Assembly: GCA_949287835.1 (NCBI GenBank)
Contig: CASEHV010000016.1
Span: forward strand, 1 to 45,963
Length of the DNA: 45,963 bases
Direction of reading: 5' to 3'
Origin: an uncultured Helicobacter sp.
GTDB taxonomy: Bacteria; Campylobacterota; Campylobacteria; Campylobacterales; Helicobacteraceae
In this document: piece by piece, positions 18,425 through 27,128 of the stretch
How the letters are laid out: each line of letters begins with the position of its first letter
Position numbering within the stretch: position 1 is the stretch's first letter
The notes under the pieces: generated by a model
Databases searched by the model: none
What the model saw: only the letters and a program-made list of their open reading frames with translations
What the model was told of the DNA's origin: nothing
Made by a program: the position numbers and the translations under genes

Positions 18425-18916
18425 ATGATTACTTTAGAAGGAAACAGAGCTTATCTTAAGGGTGCTAGGCTGTCAGTAGGGGATTATGCCCCGAGAGTTT
18501 ATGTATTAAACCAAAACTTCGAGGGTGTATCTGTGGGCGGTAGTAGCGGTAAATATCAAGTTTTAAGTGTTATTCCCAGTATAGATGGAGGCATATGTCA
18601 AACACAGACAAAAACCTTTTATAAGCAATTATCTGCAATGAATAATGTGGATTTAATAGCTATATGCTCCGACACTCCATTTGCGATAAAGAGATTTTGC
18701 ACTGGAAGTGAGGCAGATATACTTGTAACAAGCGACTTTAGAGGTAAGAAGTTTGGAGAAGCTTATGGCTTGATACTAGAAAACACTATATTTCAAGACA
18801 TGCTAACTAGGGCTGTGGTAGTAGTAGAGCCTAATGGAAAAATCATATATCAAGAAATCGTATCTGAGATTGCAAATGAGCCAAATTATGATTTAGTTCT
18901 TAAAGCTCTGAAATAG
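18425..18916 (+). CDS. tpx: Thiol peroxidase Tpx
   Basis: An atypical two-cysteine peroxiredoxin that reduces hydroperoxides using thioredoxin. At 163 residues it has family length. The peroxidatic Cys is C58 (VIPSIDGGICQTQT) and the resolving Cys is C92 (TPFAIKRFCTGSE). The C-terminal LILENTIFQDMLTRAVVVVEPNGKIIYQEIV is also typical. The active-site Thr usually found three residues before the Cys (PxxxTxxC) is Gly55 here. The H. pylori enzyme, as I recall it, also differs at this spot, so this may be a genus trait. GGAG precedes the ATG. It is a single-gene unit facing purC. Confidence 0.9.
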   Translation: MITLEGNRAYLKGARLSVGDYAPRVYVLNQNFEGVSVGGSSGKYQVLSVIPSIDGGICQTQTKTFYKQLSAMNNVDLIAICSDTPFAIKRFCTGSEADILVTSDFRGKKFGEAYGLILENTIFQDMLTRAVVVVEPNGKIIYQEIVSEIANEPNYDLVLKALK

Positions 18917-18929
18917 CTTTTTATATTGA

Positions 18930-18968
18930 CTGGCTTACACCCCTTACAAGGTGTCGGTCTAAGCAAGG
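18930..18968 (+). other. Bulged hairpin downstream of tpx
   Basis: GCTTACACC at 18933-18941 can pair with GGTGT (18950-18954) and, across a six-base bulge, with TAAGC (18960-18964), closing an eight-base loop. It is the only GC-richer patch in the 185-base gap between convergent tpx and purC. No T-run follows, so it is not a textbook terminator; it could be a 3' UTR structure or part of a small RNA. Confidence 0.35.
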
Positions 18969-19101
18969 CTATAAAATAAATGCTTGTGCAAATTTTTGAA
19001 TTGTATCTCTTAAAGAGTTTTTGTTAATGATATGTCATTTTAGCTACACGTATAGTTTTTGAGAATTTAAACACAAATCTTTTTAATAATTTTTAAAATT
19101 A

Positions 19102-19863
19102 TTAAATGTTGCTAATCCTCTCTAAAACCTCTTTATAAGCACTCGTTACATTTCCTAGATTCTGTCGGAAAATATCTTTATCCATTTTCTTATTGCTTTC
19201 CTTATCCCATAATCTACAACTATCTGGACTTATTTCATCTGCTAGTAAAACTTCACCGCTAAAATCTCTACCAAACTCTAGCTTGAAGTCAATGAGATTT
19301 AAATTCGCCTTATCAAAATAGCTCTGCAATACCTCATTTACGCTTAATGCAAGTGATTTTAATTGTGCAATTTCACTAGGATTTGCAAGATTCATAAGCA
19401 AACAATGAGAATCATTGATGATAGGGTCCTCTAGTGCGTCATCTTTATAGTAAAACTCAACAAGTGGACTACCCAACGGGCTATCTTTTATAACAATACC
19501 CTCTTTTATGCCAAGACGCTTTGTAAGGCTACCTGTGGCGATATTTCTCACCACCACTTCAATAGGAATGATATTTACCCTCTTGCATACCATATTTACA
19601 GAATCCAAAATTCCAAGAAAATGAGTTTTTATTCCTTTCTGCTCTAATATGGCAAAAATCTGCGATGAAATCTTACAATTCAACTCACCCTTTCGCTCCT
19701 CACTTCCTTTTTTTTGCGCATTAAAAGCAGTCAAATCATCTTTGAAATGAGACAAAATCACATTCTCATGATTCGTTTTATAAATCCTCTTTGCCTTGCC
19801 CTCATATATAAGATTGGAATCTTTTATAATGTCTGAGACATTCATAGAAGTTATATCAATCAT
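19102..19863 (-). CDS. purC: Phosphoribosylaminoimidazole-succinocarboxamide synthase PurC
   Basis: Joins CAIR with aspartate in the eighth step of de novo IMP synthesis. The 253 residues show the SAICAR synthetase order: LIYEGKAKRIY (ATP loop), FKDDLTAFNAQKK, VNIIPIEVVVRNIATGSL, LVEFYYKDDALEDP, LNLIDFKLEFGRDFSGEVLLADEISPDSCRLW and a short tail. The ATG at 19863 has AAGGA six bases upstream and overlaps the ctpA TGA (TGATG); the frame also opens with a TTG at 19866, which is less likely. The ctpA-purC order is the one in C. jejuni, but purS and purQ do not follow here. Confidence 0.95.
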   Translation of the reverse strand: MIDITSMNVSDIIKDSNLIYEGKAKRIYKTNHENVILSHFKDDLTAFNAQKKGSEERKGELNCKISSQIFAILEQKGIKTHFLGILDSVNMVCKRVNIIPIEVVVRNIATGSLTKRLGIKEGIVIKDSPLGSPLVEFYYKDDALEDPIINDSHCLLMNLANPSEIAQLKSLALSVNEVLQSYFDKANLNLIDFKLEFGRDFSGEVLLADEISPDSCRLWDKESNKKMDKDIFRQNLGNVTSAYKEVLERISNI

Positions 19864-21245
19864 CAAACTTCCTTTTTACTATTTATAACATTCATTGTTT
19901 TCAAAACATCGATGGCGCTTTTTAGCTGTATATCCTTGATAATAATAGCCTCTGTTATATCCTTGCTATCTTTATCATTTTGCTTATCCTTACTCTTAGA
20001 ATCTGAAGTCGAATTATCTAAAAATTCATTTTTCAAATGCCTTTTTAAATCTGCTTCTTTAAACTCTAACTGATTTTGAACGCCAAGCGGCACCTCACCC
20101 TCTGCTACAATAATATCTGGTTTTATACCAACTGCTTGTATGCTTCTGCCTGTGGGAAGATAATATTTTGCAATGGTAATTTTCAACGCTTCTTCATTTT
20201 TGCTTCCAAATGGGAAAATTTTCTGCACACTACCCTTGCCAAATGTCGCCTCACCTACAAGTACCGCCCTTTTGTGGTCCTGCAATGCTCCAGCTACAAT
20301 CTCACTAGCAGATGCACTGCCACCATTTACTAGCACGACTAGAGGAATCGTTGGAAAGTCGGCTTTACCCGAGACTTTTAACTCTACATTCTCAATCTTG
20401 CCTTTTTCACTTACCACAACACCGCTTTTTACAAAAAGACTTACAAGAGAAATTGCTTGGTCTAATAATCCACCCGGATTACCACGCAAATCAAGCACGA
20501 TTCCATCAATTTTACCGAGTTGTTTTAGCCCCTTTCTTGCCTCCTGGGTTACATTCTGGTCGAAAGTAGCTACACGCAAGTAGGCATAATTTGTATTCTC
20601 AATCCTAGATACATAGGTAGAGCGAATTTTTATCTCATCTCTTTTTATCTCAAATACAAGTGGCTTTGTCTCGCCTGTGCGGATAACTGTTAGTGTTACT
20701 TTCGTGCCTTTTTTGCCTTTCATAAGAGACACAGCTTGGTCGATTTTCATATCAAGAGTAGGCTTGTCATCAATCTTTAAAATAATATCGCCACTTTTTA
20801 ACCCGACTTTCTTAGCAGGGGTATCATCAAGGGGGGCAATAACGGTTAATGCTCCATCTTTCATGCCAACTGTGATCCCAATGCCGCTAAAGCTACCGCT
20901 AGTTTTAGTGCGTAAATCCTCATATTCTTTCTTTGGCAGAAATGCAGAGTGTGCATCAAGATTGCTTAACATACCAGAGATTGCCTTGTCGATAATCTCA
21001 TCTGCTTGCACATCGCTAACATAACTGCTTTCTACGATATTTACTGCATTCATAAATTTCTGTATAGCCATGTCTCTCTCGGCTCTACTTAGCTTTTTCT
21101 TTGGCTTTGCAACGTCTTTTGTGGCATCTGCTACAACAACATCATTACTTGCAGGTATATCATCGGCAAGGACAAAGCCGCAACCACCTATGAGTAATGC
21201 CGAGGATAACACCCCAGATAAAATATAAAAATTCAACTTTCTCAT
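19863..21245 (-). CDS. ctpA: Carboxy-terminal processing protease CtpA (S41)
   Basis: A periplasmic serine protease, 460 residues from the ATG at 21245 (a GTG directly precedes it). The N-terminus is a signal peptide with a possible lipobox, LIGGC at residues 18-22, so it may be a lipoprotein. A helical region (about 50-110) is followed by a PDZ domain (about 112-190, GIGITVGMKDGALTVIAPLD) and the S41 catalytic domain. The nucleophile Ser lies in GGSASASE (308-315) and the general base Lys in ATFGKGSVQ (K337). The C-terminus is a Ser/Asp/Lys-rich linker and a helix. It is translationally coupled to purC. Confidence 0.94.
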   Translation of the reverse strand: MRKLNFYILSGVLSSALLIGGCGFVLADDIPASNDVVVADATKDVAKPKKKLSRAERDMAIQKFMNAVNIVESSYVSDVQADEIIDKAISGMLSNLDAHSAFLPKKEYEDLRTKTSGSFSGIGITVGMKDGALTVIAPLDDTPAKKVGLKSGDIILKIDDKPTLDMKIDQAVSLMKGKKGTKVTLTVIRTGETKPLVFEIKRDEIKIRSTYVSRIENTNYAYLRVATFDQNVTQEARKGLKQLGKIDGIVLDLRGNPGGLLDQAISLVSLFVKSGVVVSEKGKIENVELKVSGKADFPTIPLVVLVNGGSASASEIVAGALQDHKRAVLVGEATFGKGSVQKIFPFGSKNEEALKITIAKYYLPTGRSIQAVGIKPDIIVAEGEVPLGVQNQLEFKEADLKRHLKNEFLDNSTSDSKSKDKQNDKDSKDITEAIIIKDIQLKSAIDVLKTMNVINSKKEV

Positions 21246-21253
21246 CACATACC

Positions 21254-21610
21254 CTAATAACTAAGATTCTTTAGAGAATCTACATCATTGCCAACTATCT
21301 CAAACTTCTCATAAAACCTAGAAAATACATCATCAAAAAAGTATATATTCTGACACCCTAGCGATACTAGATGACTTCCCATCTGAGATGCCCTGCCACC
21401 ACGCTTACAGTGAATGAGAATCTTTTTGTCTGGATTATCAATGGCAAAGTTATATAGCGCATGGACTTCTTTCATATTAGGCACACCCTTAATCCTTGCT
21501 GCACAAACTTCCTCTGGCTCACGTATATCAAACATGCTATATTCACTAAGGTCATCTTCTATATAAACTGCTTTAGCCAAACTTTTATAATTTTTACCAT
21601 ATTCTTGCAT
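21254..21610 (-). CDS. Rhodanese-like sulfurtransferase
   Basis: A single rhodanese domain of 118 residues. The pattern SMFDIREPEEVCAARIKGVPNM gives the N-terminal strand and CH2A-type motif. The active-site loop is C68-K-R-G-G-R73 in ILIHCKRGGRASQMGSHL, so the persulfide-carrying Cys is intact. No signal peptide, so it is cytoplasmic. It lies five bases upstream of the ctpA frame on the same strand and is probably the first gene of a rhodanese-ctpA-purC unit. The sulfur acceptor is unknown. Confidence 0.88.
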   Translation of the reverse strand: MQEYGKNYKSLAKAVYIEDDLSEYSMFDIREPEEVCAARIKGVPNMKEVHALYNFAIDNPDKKILIHCKRGGRASQMGSHLVSLGCQNIYFFDDVFSRFYEKFEIVGNDVDSLKNLSY

Positions 21611-21736
21611 ATAAAATCCTGTAATAATGAGGTATCTAGGATTCTAACATTTTATAATAAACCACCGCATAGCCATTATATTCTATTTGATAAAAACCGA
21701 TATAATTCCCATTCAAATTTCTAAACTGGTGTATAT

Positions 21737-24289
21737 ATGCGTTTTTTATTATTTTTTTCCATCTTGTTTTTGATTCTAAAGGCAGAAACCATTCAATCAA
21801 TAAAATTTAATAATCTCACTTATATGTCAGAATCCATTGCGAAAGAAATAATAAATATAGAAAATGGCGAAGAACTAAATGAGGAAAAGTTAAATAAAGC
21901 GATTTTAAATCTATATAAACAAGGATATTTTAGGGATATTTATGCAACTTTTGATAATGGCATATTAGAGTTTCATGTGCAAGAGAAGCCGAGTATCGCA
22001 AGTGTGGAAATAAAAGGATATGGGACACAAAGTGAGAAAGATACGCTTTATGGGCAAATAGGCATTAAAAAAGGTGAAACATTTGATTCTATAAAATTGG
22101 AAAATGCAATAGATAAGCTTAAGCAGATGCTTGAATACAAGGGATACTACGGTAGCGTAGTAGAGCCAGATGTGCAGACAATAAGCGATGGCAAAGCGGT
22201 GGCAATTACATTAAACGTAAATCGCGGAAATGAAATATATATAGAAAAAAGTTATTATGAGGGAGCATCTCAACTTAAAAAACGAAAGATAGAGGCGCTA
22301 AGCGCAAATAAACAACGAGACACTATGGGATGGCTACCAGGGTTAAATGCAGGTAAGCTTGTGATAGGAGAGCTGGAGCTAGATAAAGTGAGAATCCAAG
22401 ATTCATATATGAGAAATGGATTCCTAGATATAGAGGTATCAAATCCGCTTTTATCTGTGAATCCAACAAACAATAAAGCACAGCTATATTACAATGTAAA
22501 GGAAGGAAAACAATATGAAATAAGAAATATAAATATAGAAATAGATGATTCTCATAAGAAAGAAATTAATGAGGAAACATTAAAAAAATTCATAACATCA
22601 AAAACGGAGGAAGTCGTAAATATACAAACTCTAAGAGATGACGCACAGATTATAAAACTAAAAATTGCCGCACTTGGTTATGCTTATGTTAATGTTATTC
22701 CAGATTTTAAAAAGGTAGATGAAAATCAAATTCAATCAAAAAATTCAGACAGTAAAAAAAATAAAAAACAGAATATTCATAGACCACAAGTAGATGTTAT
22801 ATATCACATAGACTTTGGCAAGAAAGTAAAAATCAATGATGTCGTAATAACAGGCAACACTCGCACAAGCGATAGAATCATAAGACGTGAAATATTAATT
22901 GCACCAGGAGATATATATTCACTAGAAAAGATTCAAGATAGCGAAATAGCACTAAAAAGAATAGGATATTTTGAAAAGGTATTCATAGAGGAAAAACGTA
23001 TCAGCGATGATACTATGGATTTAGTAGTAAATGTGCAAGAGGGCAGGACAGGAGAGTTAACATTTGGTATAGGATATGGAAGTTTCTATGGTCTTACAAT
23101 AAATGGCAGTATAAATGAGAGAAATCTCTTTGGTAGCGGTTTTGGATTAGGTCTTAGTGCTAATCTATCATTTGGTGGGGATTTATCAATATATGGGAAT
23201 AATAGCTTCTTTACCGCTACGCAGCAATTTTTTAACATTACTCTTACAAATCCAAGAATTCTAGATTCTAAATGGGGTGCTAATTTTAATCTTTATTACA
23301 GCAGATATTTAAACTATGTCTATACACAGGAGAGTGCCGGCTTTGGTATTACTGTTGGTAGATTATTAACGCCTACATTAAGATTAAATCTAGGATATGA
23401 TATTAATAAGACAAATACCTTTGGATTCTTTAATATATTCACAGGAGAGCAACAGACTGAATATCAAAAATACTATGATACAGGGAATATACAAACAGGT
23501 AATAATACAAGCGTTCAGGGTTTATGGGGTAGAAGCTATATAGGCTGGGGCAATGCTCCAATTAGAAGTTCTCTTACACCTAGTTTGACATTTGATAATA
23601 CTGATGATTATTATTTCCCAAAAAGAGGAAATTCCACCACATTATCTGTAACTATTGCTGGTATAGGTGGTGATGTTTATTACTCTAAATTATATGCAAA
23701 AACAGGATTTTATTTTGATTTACAAAAATATACAAAGATTGATTTAATTTTTAGATACAAGGCACAAGCTGGATATTTATTTAGATACAATCAAGAGCAT
23801 TTCCTGCCACTCAACGATACATATTATCTAGGTGGTATTGGTAGCATTCGTGGATATACAAGCTACTCTGTAACACCTCTTGATAATCAAAACTTGCGTG
23901 TGGGTGGAGATGGAATCTTTACTAACTCCGTGGAGTTAAGCTACGGTCTAGTCCCTAGTGCAAAACTAAGAATATCTTTATACGCAGATTATGGATTCCT
24001 AACCTATCATGGTAGTAATAATAATGCGAACTTCAAGCAATATGGAACTTTTAGTGGTGCAAGTAGCATTATACAAAGAGGTGCCGCAGGTATAGGAATA
24101 GAATGGGTATCACCATTTGGTCCGATAGTAATTGTAGTTCCTATGCTATGGTATGGTCCCACTGACCCGCTTGGTGTAGGTCCGCTTAAATTATTCACTT
24201 ATGGCACAGCATCAAGAATACGTTCTGGAAATGATTACTTAACAAATTATCCTAGCTATTTTGAGCTTACCATGGGGACTAGATTCTAG
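21737..24289 (+). CDS. bamA: Outer-membrane assembly factor BamA
   Basis: The central Omp85 subunit of the BAM complex, which inserts beta-barrel proteins into the outer membrane. The 850 residues begin with a signal peptide (MRFLLFFSILFLILKAET). Five POTRA domains follow (about 18-430), for example the last with VVITGNTRTSDRIIRREILI and YSLEKIQDSEIALKRIGYF. A Lys/Asn/Ser-rich insert of about 20 residues sits near 330-350 inside the POTRA region. The C-terminal barrel (about 440-850) holds the substrate-lid motif IRGY near residues 704-707 and ends in an aromatic (TMGTRF), the outer-membrane insertion signal. The next gene's ribosome binding site overlaps the stop. Confidence 0.95.
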   Translation: MRFLLFFSILFLILKAETIQSIKFNNLTYMSESIAKEIINIENGEELNEEKLNKAILNLYKQGYFRDIYATFDNGILEFHVQEKPSIASVEIKGYGTQSEKDTLYGQIGIKKGETFDSIKLENAIDKLKQMLEYKGYYGSVVEPDVQTISDGKAVAITLNVNRGNEIYIEKSYYEGASQLKKRKIEALSANKQRDTMGWLPGLNAGKLVIGELELDKVRIQDSYMRNGFLDIEVSNPLLSVNPTNNKAQLYYNVKEGKQYEIRNINIEIDDSHKKEINEETLKKFITSKTEEVVNIQTLRDDAQIIKLKIAALGYAYVNVIPDFKKVDENQIQSKNSDSKKNKKQNIHRPQVDVIYHIDFGKKVKINDVVITGNTRTSDRIIRREILIAPGDIYSLEKIQDSEIALKRIGYFEKVFIEEKRISDDTMDLVVNVQEGRTGELTFGIGYGSFYGLTINGSINERNLFGSGFGLGLSANLSFGGDLSIYGNNSFFTATQQFFNITLTNPRILDSKWGANFNLYYSRYLNYVYTQESAGFGITVGRLLTPTLRLNLGYDINKTNTFGFFNIFTGEQQTEYQKYYDTGNIQTGNNTSVQGLWGRSYIGWGNAPIRSSLTPSLTFDNTDDYYFPKRGNSTTLSVTIAGIGGDVYYSKLYAKTGFYFDLQKYTKIDLIFRYKAQAGYLFRYNQEHFLPLNDTYYLGGIGSIRGYTSYSVTPLDNQNLRVGGDGIFTNSVELSYGLVPSAKLRISLYADYGFLTYHGSNNNANFKQYGTFSGASSIIQRGAAGIGIEWVSPFGPIVIVVPMLWYGPTDPLGVGPLKLFTYGTASRIRSGNDYLTNYPSYFELTMGTRF

Positions 24290-24297
24290 GATTTCCT

Positions 24298-25053
24298 ATG
24301 ATAGAGCCGACACAGATAGGCAAACTTATAAGCCAAATTGCCACAAGTGGTAAAAGAGAGATAAACTCCACTTTACCCATGCTTTTGCGAATCTTAGATA
24401 AAAAAGATGCTGATAAATATCTAGTTCAACTAGGCAAATTAATCATAGAAACAAAAAGCGATAAACCATTAAAAGTTGGCACAAATTATTGGGCAAATGT
24501 AAGGCAGGGAAAAGATGGCTTAGTAATATCTGACCTCATCAAGCAACCAAAAATCATGGAAAATCTAAGCAAATCACATATAAAACTAACCTCAAAAGAA
24601 TTAAGCGAATTGCTAAATGATGCTAACAAGGCAAATAAGCATATAGATTCTGTATTTAAGGATTTTTTGCTAGAAAGACTGCCATTTGCTAGTAGTAGGC
24701 AGGAATTTTTAGAATTATCCAATCTTCTAATAGCCCTGCAAAATGGCGTATTTAGCATGGTGATACAAGATGACAATGGAAAAGATAATTTAGTGCAGAT
24801 AAAAAAGCAGGTAGATTTTTTGGAGTTTTATAGTATTTTCCCAAATCTAGGTGAGATTAGTGGCATTGTTACATTACAAGATTCAGAAATGAACCTTCGA
24901 CTTCAGGTAATGAGTGAGAAAGTAAAAGATATTTTAACTAGAAGACTAGATGATTTAATCGGCTTTAATGAAGTGCAAATAGAAGTTTCAGGCTCTTCAC
25001 CACTATGGGAATATGACTTTAGCCCTTCATATTTGCTAAACATAAAAGGATAA
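24298..25053 (+). CDS. Unrecognised protein downstream of bamA
   Basis: A 251-residue soluble protein I cannot name. It has no signal peptide or membrane segment. The N-terminal third is helical (TLPMLLRILDKKDADKYLVQ). A strand-like segment, LKVGTNYWANVRQGKDGLVI, follows near residues 58-77. The last 80 residues (SGIVTLQDSEMNLRLQVMSEKVKDIL...) recall the FliK-type C-terminal core, in which a short sheet precedes a helix of the type V-x-x-x-L-x-x-x-L. The start has TAGGA overlapping the bamA stop. FliK-like is only a suggestion; a gene co-expressed with bamA but unrelated to it is equally possible. Confidence 0.6.
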   Translation: MIEPTQIGKLISQIATSGKREINSTLPMLLRILDKKDADKYLVQLGKLIIETKSDKPLKVGTNYWANVRQGKDGLVISDLIKQPKIMENLSKSHIKLTSKELSELLNDANKANKHIDSVFKDFLLERLPFASSRQEFLELSNLLIALQNGVFSMVIQDDNGKDNLVQIKKQVDFLEFYSIFPNLGEISGIVTLQDSEMNLRLQVMSEKVKDILTRRLDDLIGFNEVQIEVSGSSPLWEYDFSPSYLLNIKG

Positions 25054-25054
25054 A

Positions 25055-26524
25055 CTAAAAATAATCACTAAAATACGCCTTGCCCTCCTTTAGCATATCC
25101 TCTAGTATGTCAATGCTTTTATCATCTGCCTTTAACCTATCTATTTGTCGCAGATATAGCGGTCGCTTGTAGCCTAGCATCATGGTTACTAATGTTTGAA
25201 TATCTAGCTCTATGATGTATAGATTACTATTAGAATCTTTTGTATGTTTAGTTGAGTGCGTATGTTTTAAATCTAAGTCTTTTGTGTCTTTTTGGGAATC
25301 TAGCGTTACTGCCCTGCCCCCTAGACTTTGATTTTTAGAATCTATGTCATTAGAATCCGCACTCTTGTTATTCTTAAGCAGACGCGAAGAATGACCTAGA
25401 TTCTGATAAATATTTACAGAATCATCACCCAAAGCCTCACTAAGATTCTCAAAAGTAAAATCACAATTATGCCTAGCATAAGAGCGAATATTCTCAAGTC
25501 TGCCATCTCTAAACTCAAGCACGAAGTCCTTATCATTCCACTCAAGCAGACTATCCTTGATTCTAAACACAAGATTTAAATCATGCTTTGGAATCTCAAA
25601 GGGATACTGCATCAAAAACTGCTCTACATCGACAATACGTGCCATGATATAGGGCTTTGTTGTCTCCTTAATATCCCCATCATCTAGCAGGAAAGAGAGA
25701 TTGTGATTAGTATAATTTGCCCCCTTTATGCTATCAAACATGGATTTATGAGCATTAATGTAGCCCCAGATTCCATAACGTGCCTCCTCATTTAGATAAA
25801 TCATCTCCTTGATATGAAAAACATCGTTCTCTATGAGATACACAATGCCACCGAGTGCGACCCCCCTGCTGTCATAATAAATCGCTACAATCTCATCATC
25901 TACATTCCACCGCCAATACTCGTCCCATGCAAGCCTATCGCGTATAAGTGCACCATGCGTCTGACGCGCAAAGGTATCATAGAGTTTTATCAAATCCTCA
26001 TTATCCTTTGAGACTCTCTGCATCATGCCCTGCACTTCTGGTACTTTTGGCAACTGCCTATCTGTGAGGCTAAATGTCATCTTATCACTCACAATCTCCC
26101 AGCCACGCGAACGATAGTATGGAATCGAGTATGGATATAGGAAAGAAATACTCTGCGAATTATCCTTCATGATTTTTAGAATATGACGCATTAAATCCAT
26201 CATGAGACCTATGCCACTATACTCAGGATAGGTAGCCACGCCCGTTATGCCACCCATTTTGTAGATTCTATTATAGATATTGACCTGCATGTGATAGAGG
26301 GCAATTTGAGAGATAAGATTCTTGTTGTGAAACCAGCCTAGCACATAGCCATTCTCAAGAATGGGATATTTTGATGCCTTTAACTCCTCATTATCCCAGC
26401 CAAAATGTGCCAAATCTTTCTGCGTAACTTGAAAGGCATAACGCAGAAGTGCATGAAACTGCTCTAAATCATGAATACCTAGCTGTCTTAACTCTAGCTC
26501 GTTTTTTACCATGGATTTTTGCAT
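25055..26524 (-). CDS. Eis-like GNAT acetyltransferase with an inserted segment
   Basis: A 489-residue protein of the Eis type: two GNAT domains and a C-terminal sterol-carrier-like domain. The acetyl-CoA-binding GNAT part shows KMGGITGVATYPEYSGIGLMMDLM near residues 85-108, matching V-A-T-x-P-x-x-x-x-x-G-L. IELDIQTLVTMMLGY near the end is the usual SCP2-like close. I choose the ATG at 26524, with AAGG six bases upstream; the frame opens with TTG at 26548. Between about residues 368 and 435 is a Ser/Asp/Lys/His-rich stretch without family counterpart, containing a relic of the palindromic repeat (plus-strand 25371-25412). The acetylated substrate is unknown. Confidence 0.8.
   Translation of the reverse strand: MQKSMVKNELELRQLGIHDLEQFHALLRYAFQVTQKDLAHFGWDNEELKASKYPILENGYVLGWFHNKNLISQIALYHMQVNIYNRIYKMGGITGVATYPEYSGIGLMMDLMRHILKIMKDNSQSISFLYPYSIPYYRSRGWEIVSDKMTFSLTDRQLPKVPEVQGMMQRVSKDNEDLIKLYDTFARQTHGALIRDRLAWDEYWRWNVDDEIVAIYYDSRGVALGGIVYLIENDVFHIKEMIYLNEEARYGIWGYINAHKSMFDSIKGANYTNHNLSFLLDDGDIKETTKPYIMARIVDVEQFLMQYPFEIPKHDLNLVFRIKDSLLEWNDKDFVLEFRDGRLENIRSYARHNCDFTFENLSEALGDDSVNIYQNLGHSSRLLKNNKSADSNDIDSKNQSLGGRAVTLDSQKDTKDLDLKHTHSTKHTKDSNSNLYIIELDIQTLVTMMLGYKRPLYLRQIDRLKADDKSIDILEDMLKEGKAYFSDYF
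25371..25412. repeat. Palindromic-repeat relic inside the Eis-like gene
   Basis: The plus strand reads GTTATTCTTAAGCAGACGCG followed by AAGAATGACCTAGATTCTG. This aligns with the intergenic repeat at 18055-18100, which has ATTCTTCGC, AGAATGAC and CTAGATTC in matching positions when read on the opposite strand. It codes for LGHSSRLLKNN inside the non-conserved insert. Confidence 0.5.
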
Positions 26525-26612
26525 GTTATACCTTGAGAATCTTTGCAATGGCGATGATTTATATAGAAGTAATTATATAAAAATCATATAAATATACTTT
26601 TATTTCGATATA

Positions 26613-26639
26613 CTAGATAATAATTTTTAATTTCATAAT
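26613..26639 (+). promoter_or_regulatory. Possible Fur box upstream of fur
   Basis: The sequence around 26618-26636, ATAATAATTTTTAATTTCAT, contains a TAATAAT half matching the H. pylori Fur-box consensus TAATAATnATTATTA, with a degenerate second half. It lies about 30 bases before the fur start, where autoregulation would act. Weak evidence in such AT-rich DNA. Confidence 0.3.
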
Positions 26640-26660
26640 TTAGGCATTAGGAGCTTCACT

Positions 26661-27125
26661 TTGGAAAAGGTAATAACAAAGCGATTAGAGACATTAGATT
26701 CTATCATCGAGAGATTAAGAATATCTATTAAGAAAAATGGCTTAAAAAACTCTAAACAAAGAGAGGAAATCATAGCGGTTTTATACAAAAGTGGAACACA
26801 TCTAAGCCCTGAGGAAATAGCAAACCAACTAAAAACTAAAGATAAGAACACAAGTATTTCATCTGTTTATAGAATCTTAAGCTTCTTAGAAAAAGAGCAT
26901 TTCATCACAGCCCTAGAGGCAGACAAGACAGGAAAGAGATATGAGATAGCCGCTAAAGCACATCATGACCATATTATATGTCTAAACTGCGGGGCAATTA
27001 TTGAGTTTGTAGATTCAGAGATTGAGAGATTACAGATTGACATCGCTGAGAAATTCGGCACACAGCTTATAAGCCATGACATGAGATTATTTGTTATTTG
27101 CAGTAAATGCAAGGTGAATAAATAA
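26661..27125 (+). CDS. fur: Ferric uptake regulator Fur
   Basis: An iron-responsive transcription factor of 154 residues. The N-terminal winged helix (about 1-90) contains KQREEIIAVLY and the recognition helix SISSVYRILSFLE. The dimerisation domain carries HHDHIICLNC (H101, H102, H104, C107, C110) and a second pair, C147-SK-C150, the structural zinc site of Helicobacter Fur. The start is TTG: AGGAG at 26649-26653 lies seven bases before it, and no in-frame ATG near it fits better. The long N-terminal extension is characteristic of Helicobacter and Campylobacter Fur. Two small membrane-protein genes follow closely. Confidence 0.95.
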   Translation: MEKVITKRLETLDSIIERLRISIKKNGLKNSKQREEIIAVLYKSGTHLSPEEIANQLKTKDKNTSISSVYRILSFLEKEHFITALEADKTGKRYEIAAKAHHDHIICLNCGAIIEFVDSEIERLQIDIAEKFGTQLISHDMRLFVICSKCKVNK

Positions 27126-27128
27126 TTA

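Noticed and set aside
20173..20583. 136-residue frame opposite ctpA
   Set aside because: Shadow of a clearly conserved S41 protease gene.
20824..20833. Run of six G in ctpA as a phase-variable tract
   Set aside because: Too short compared with known switching tracts, and the gene is intact housekeeping type.
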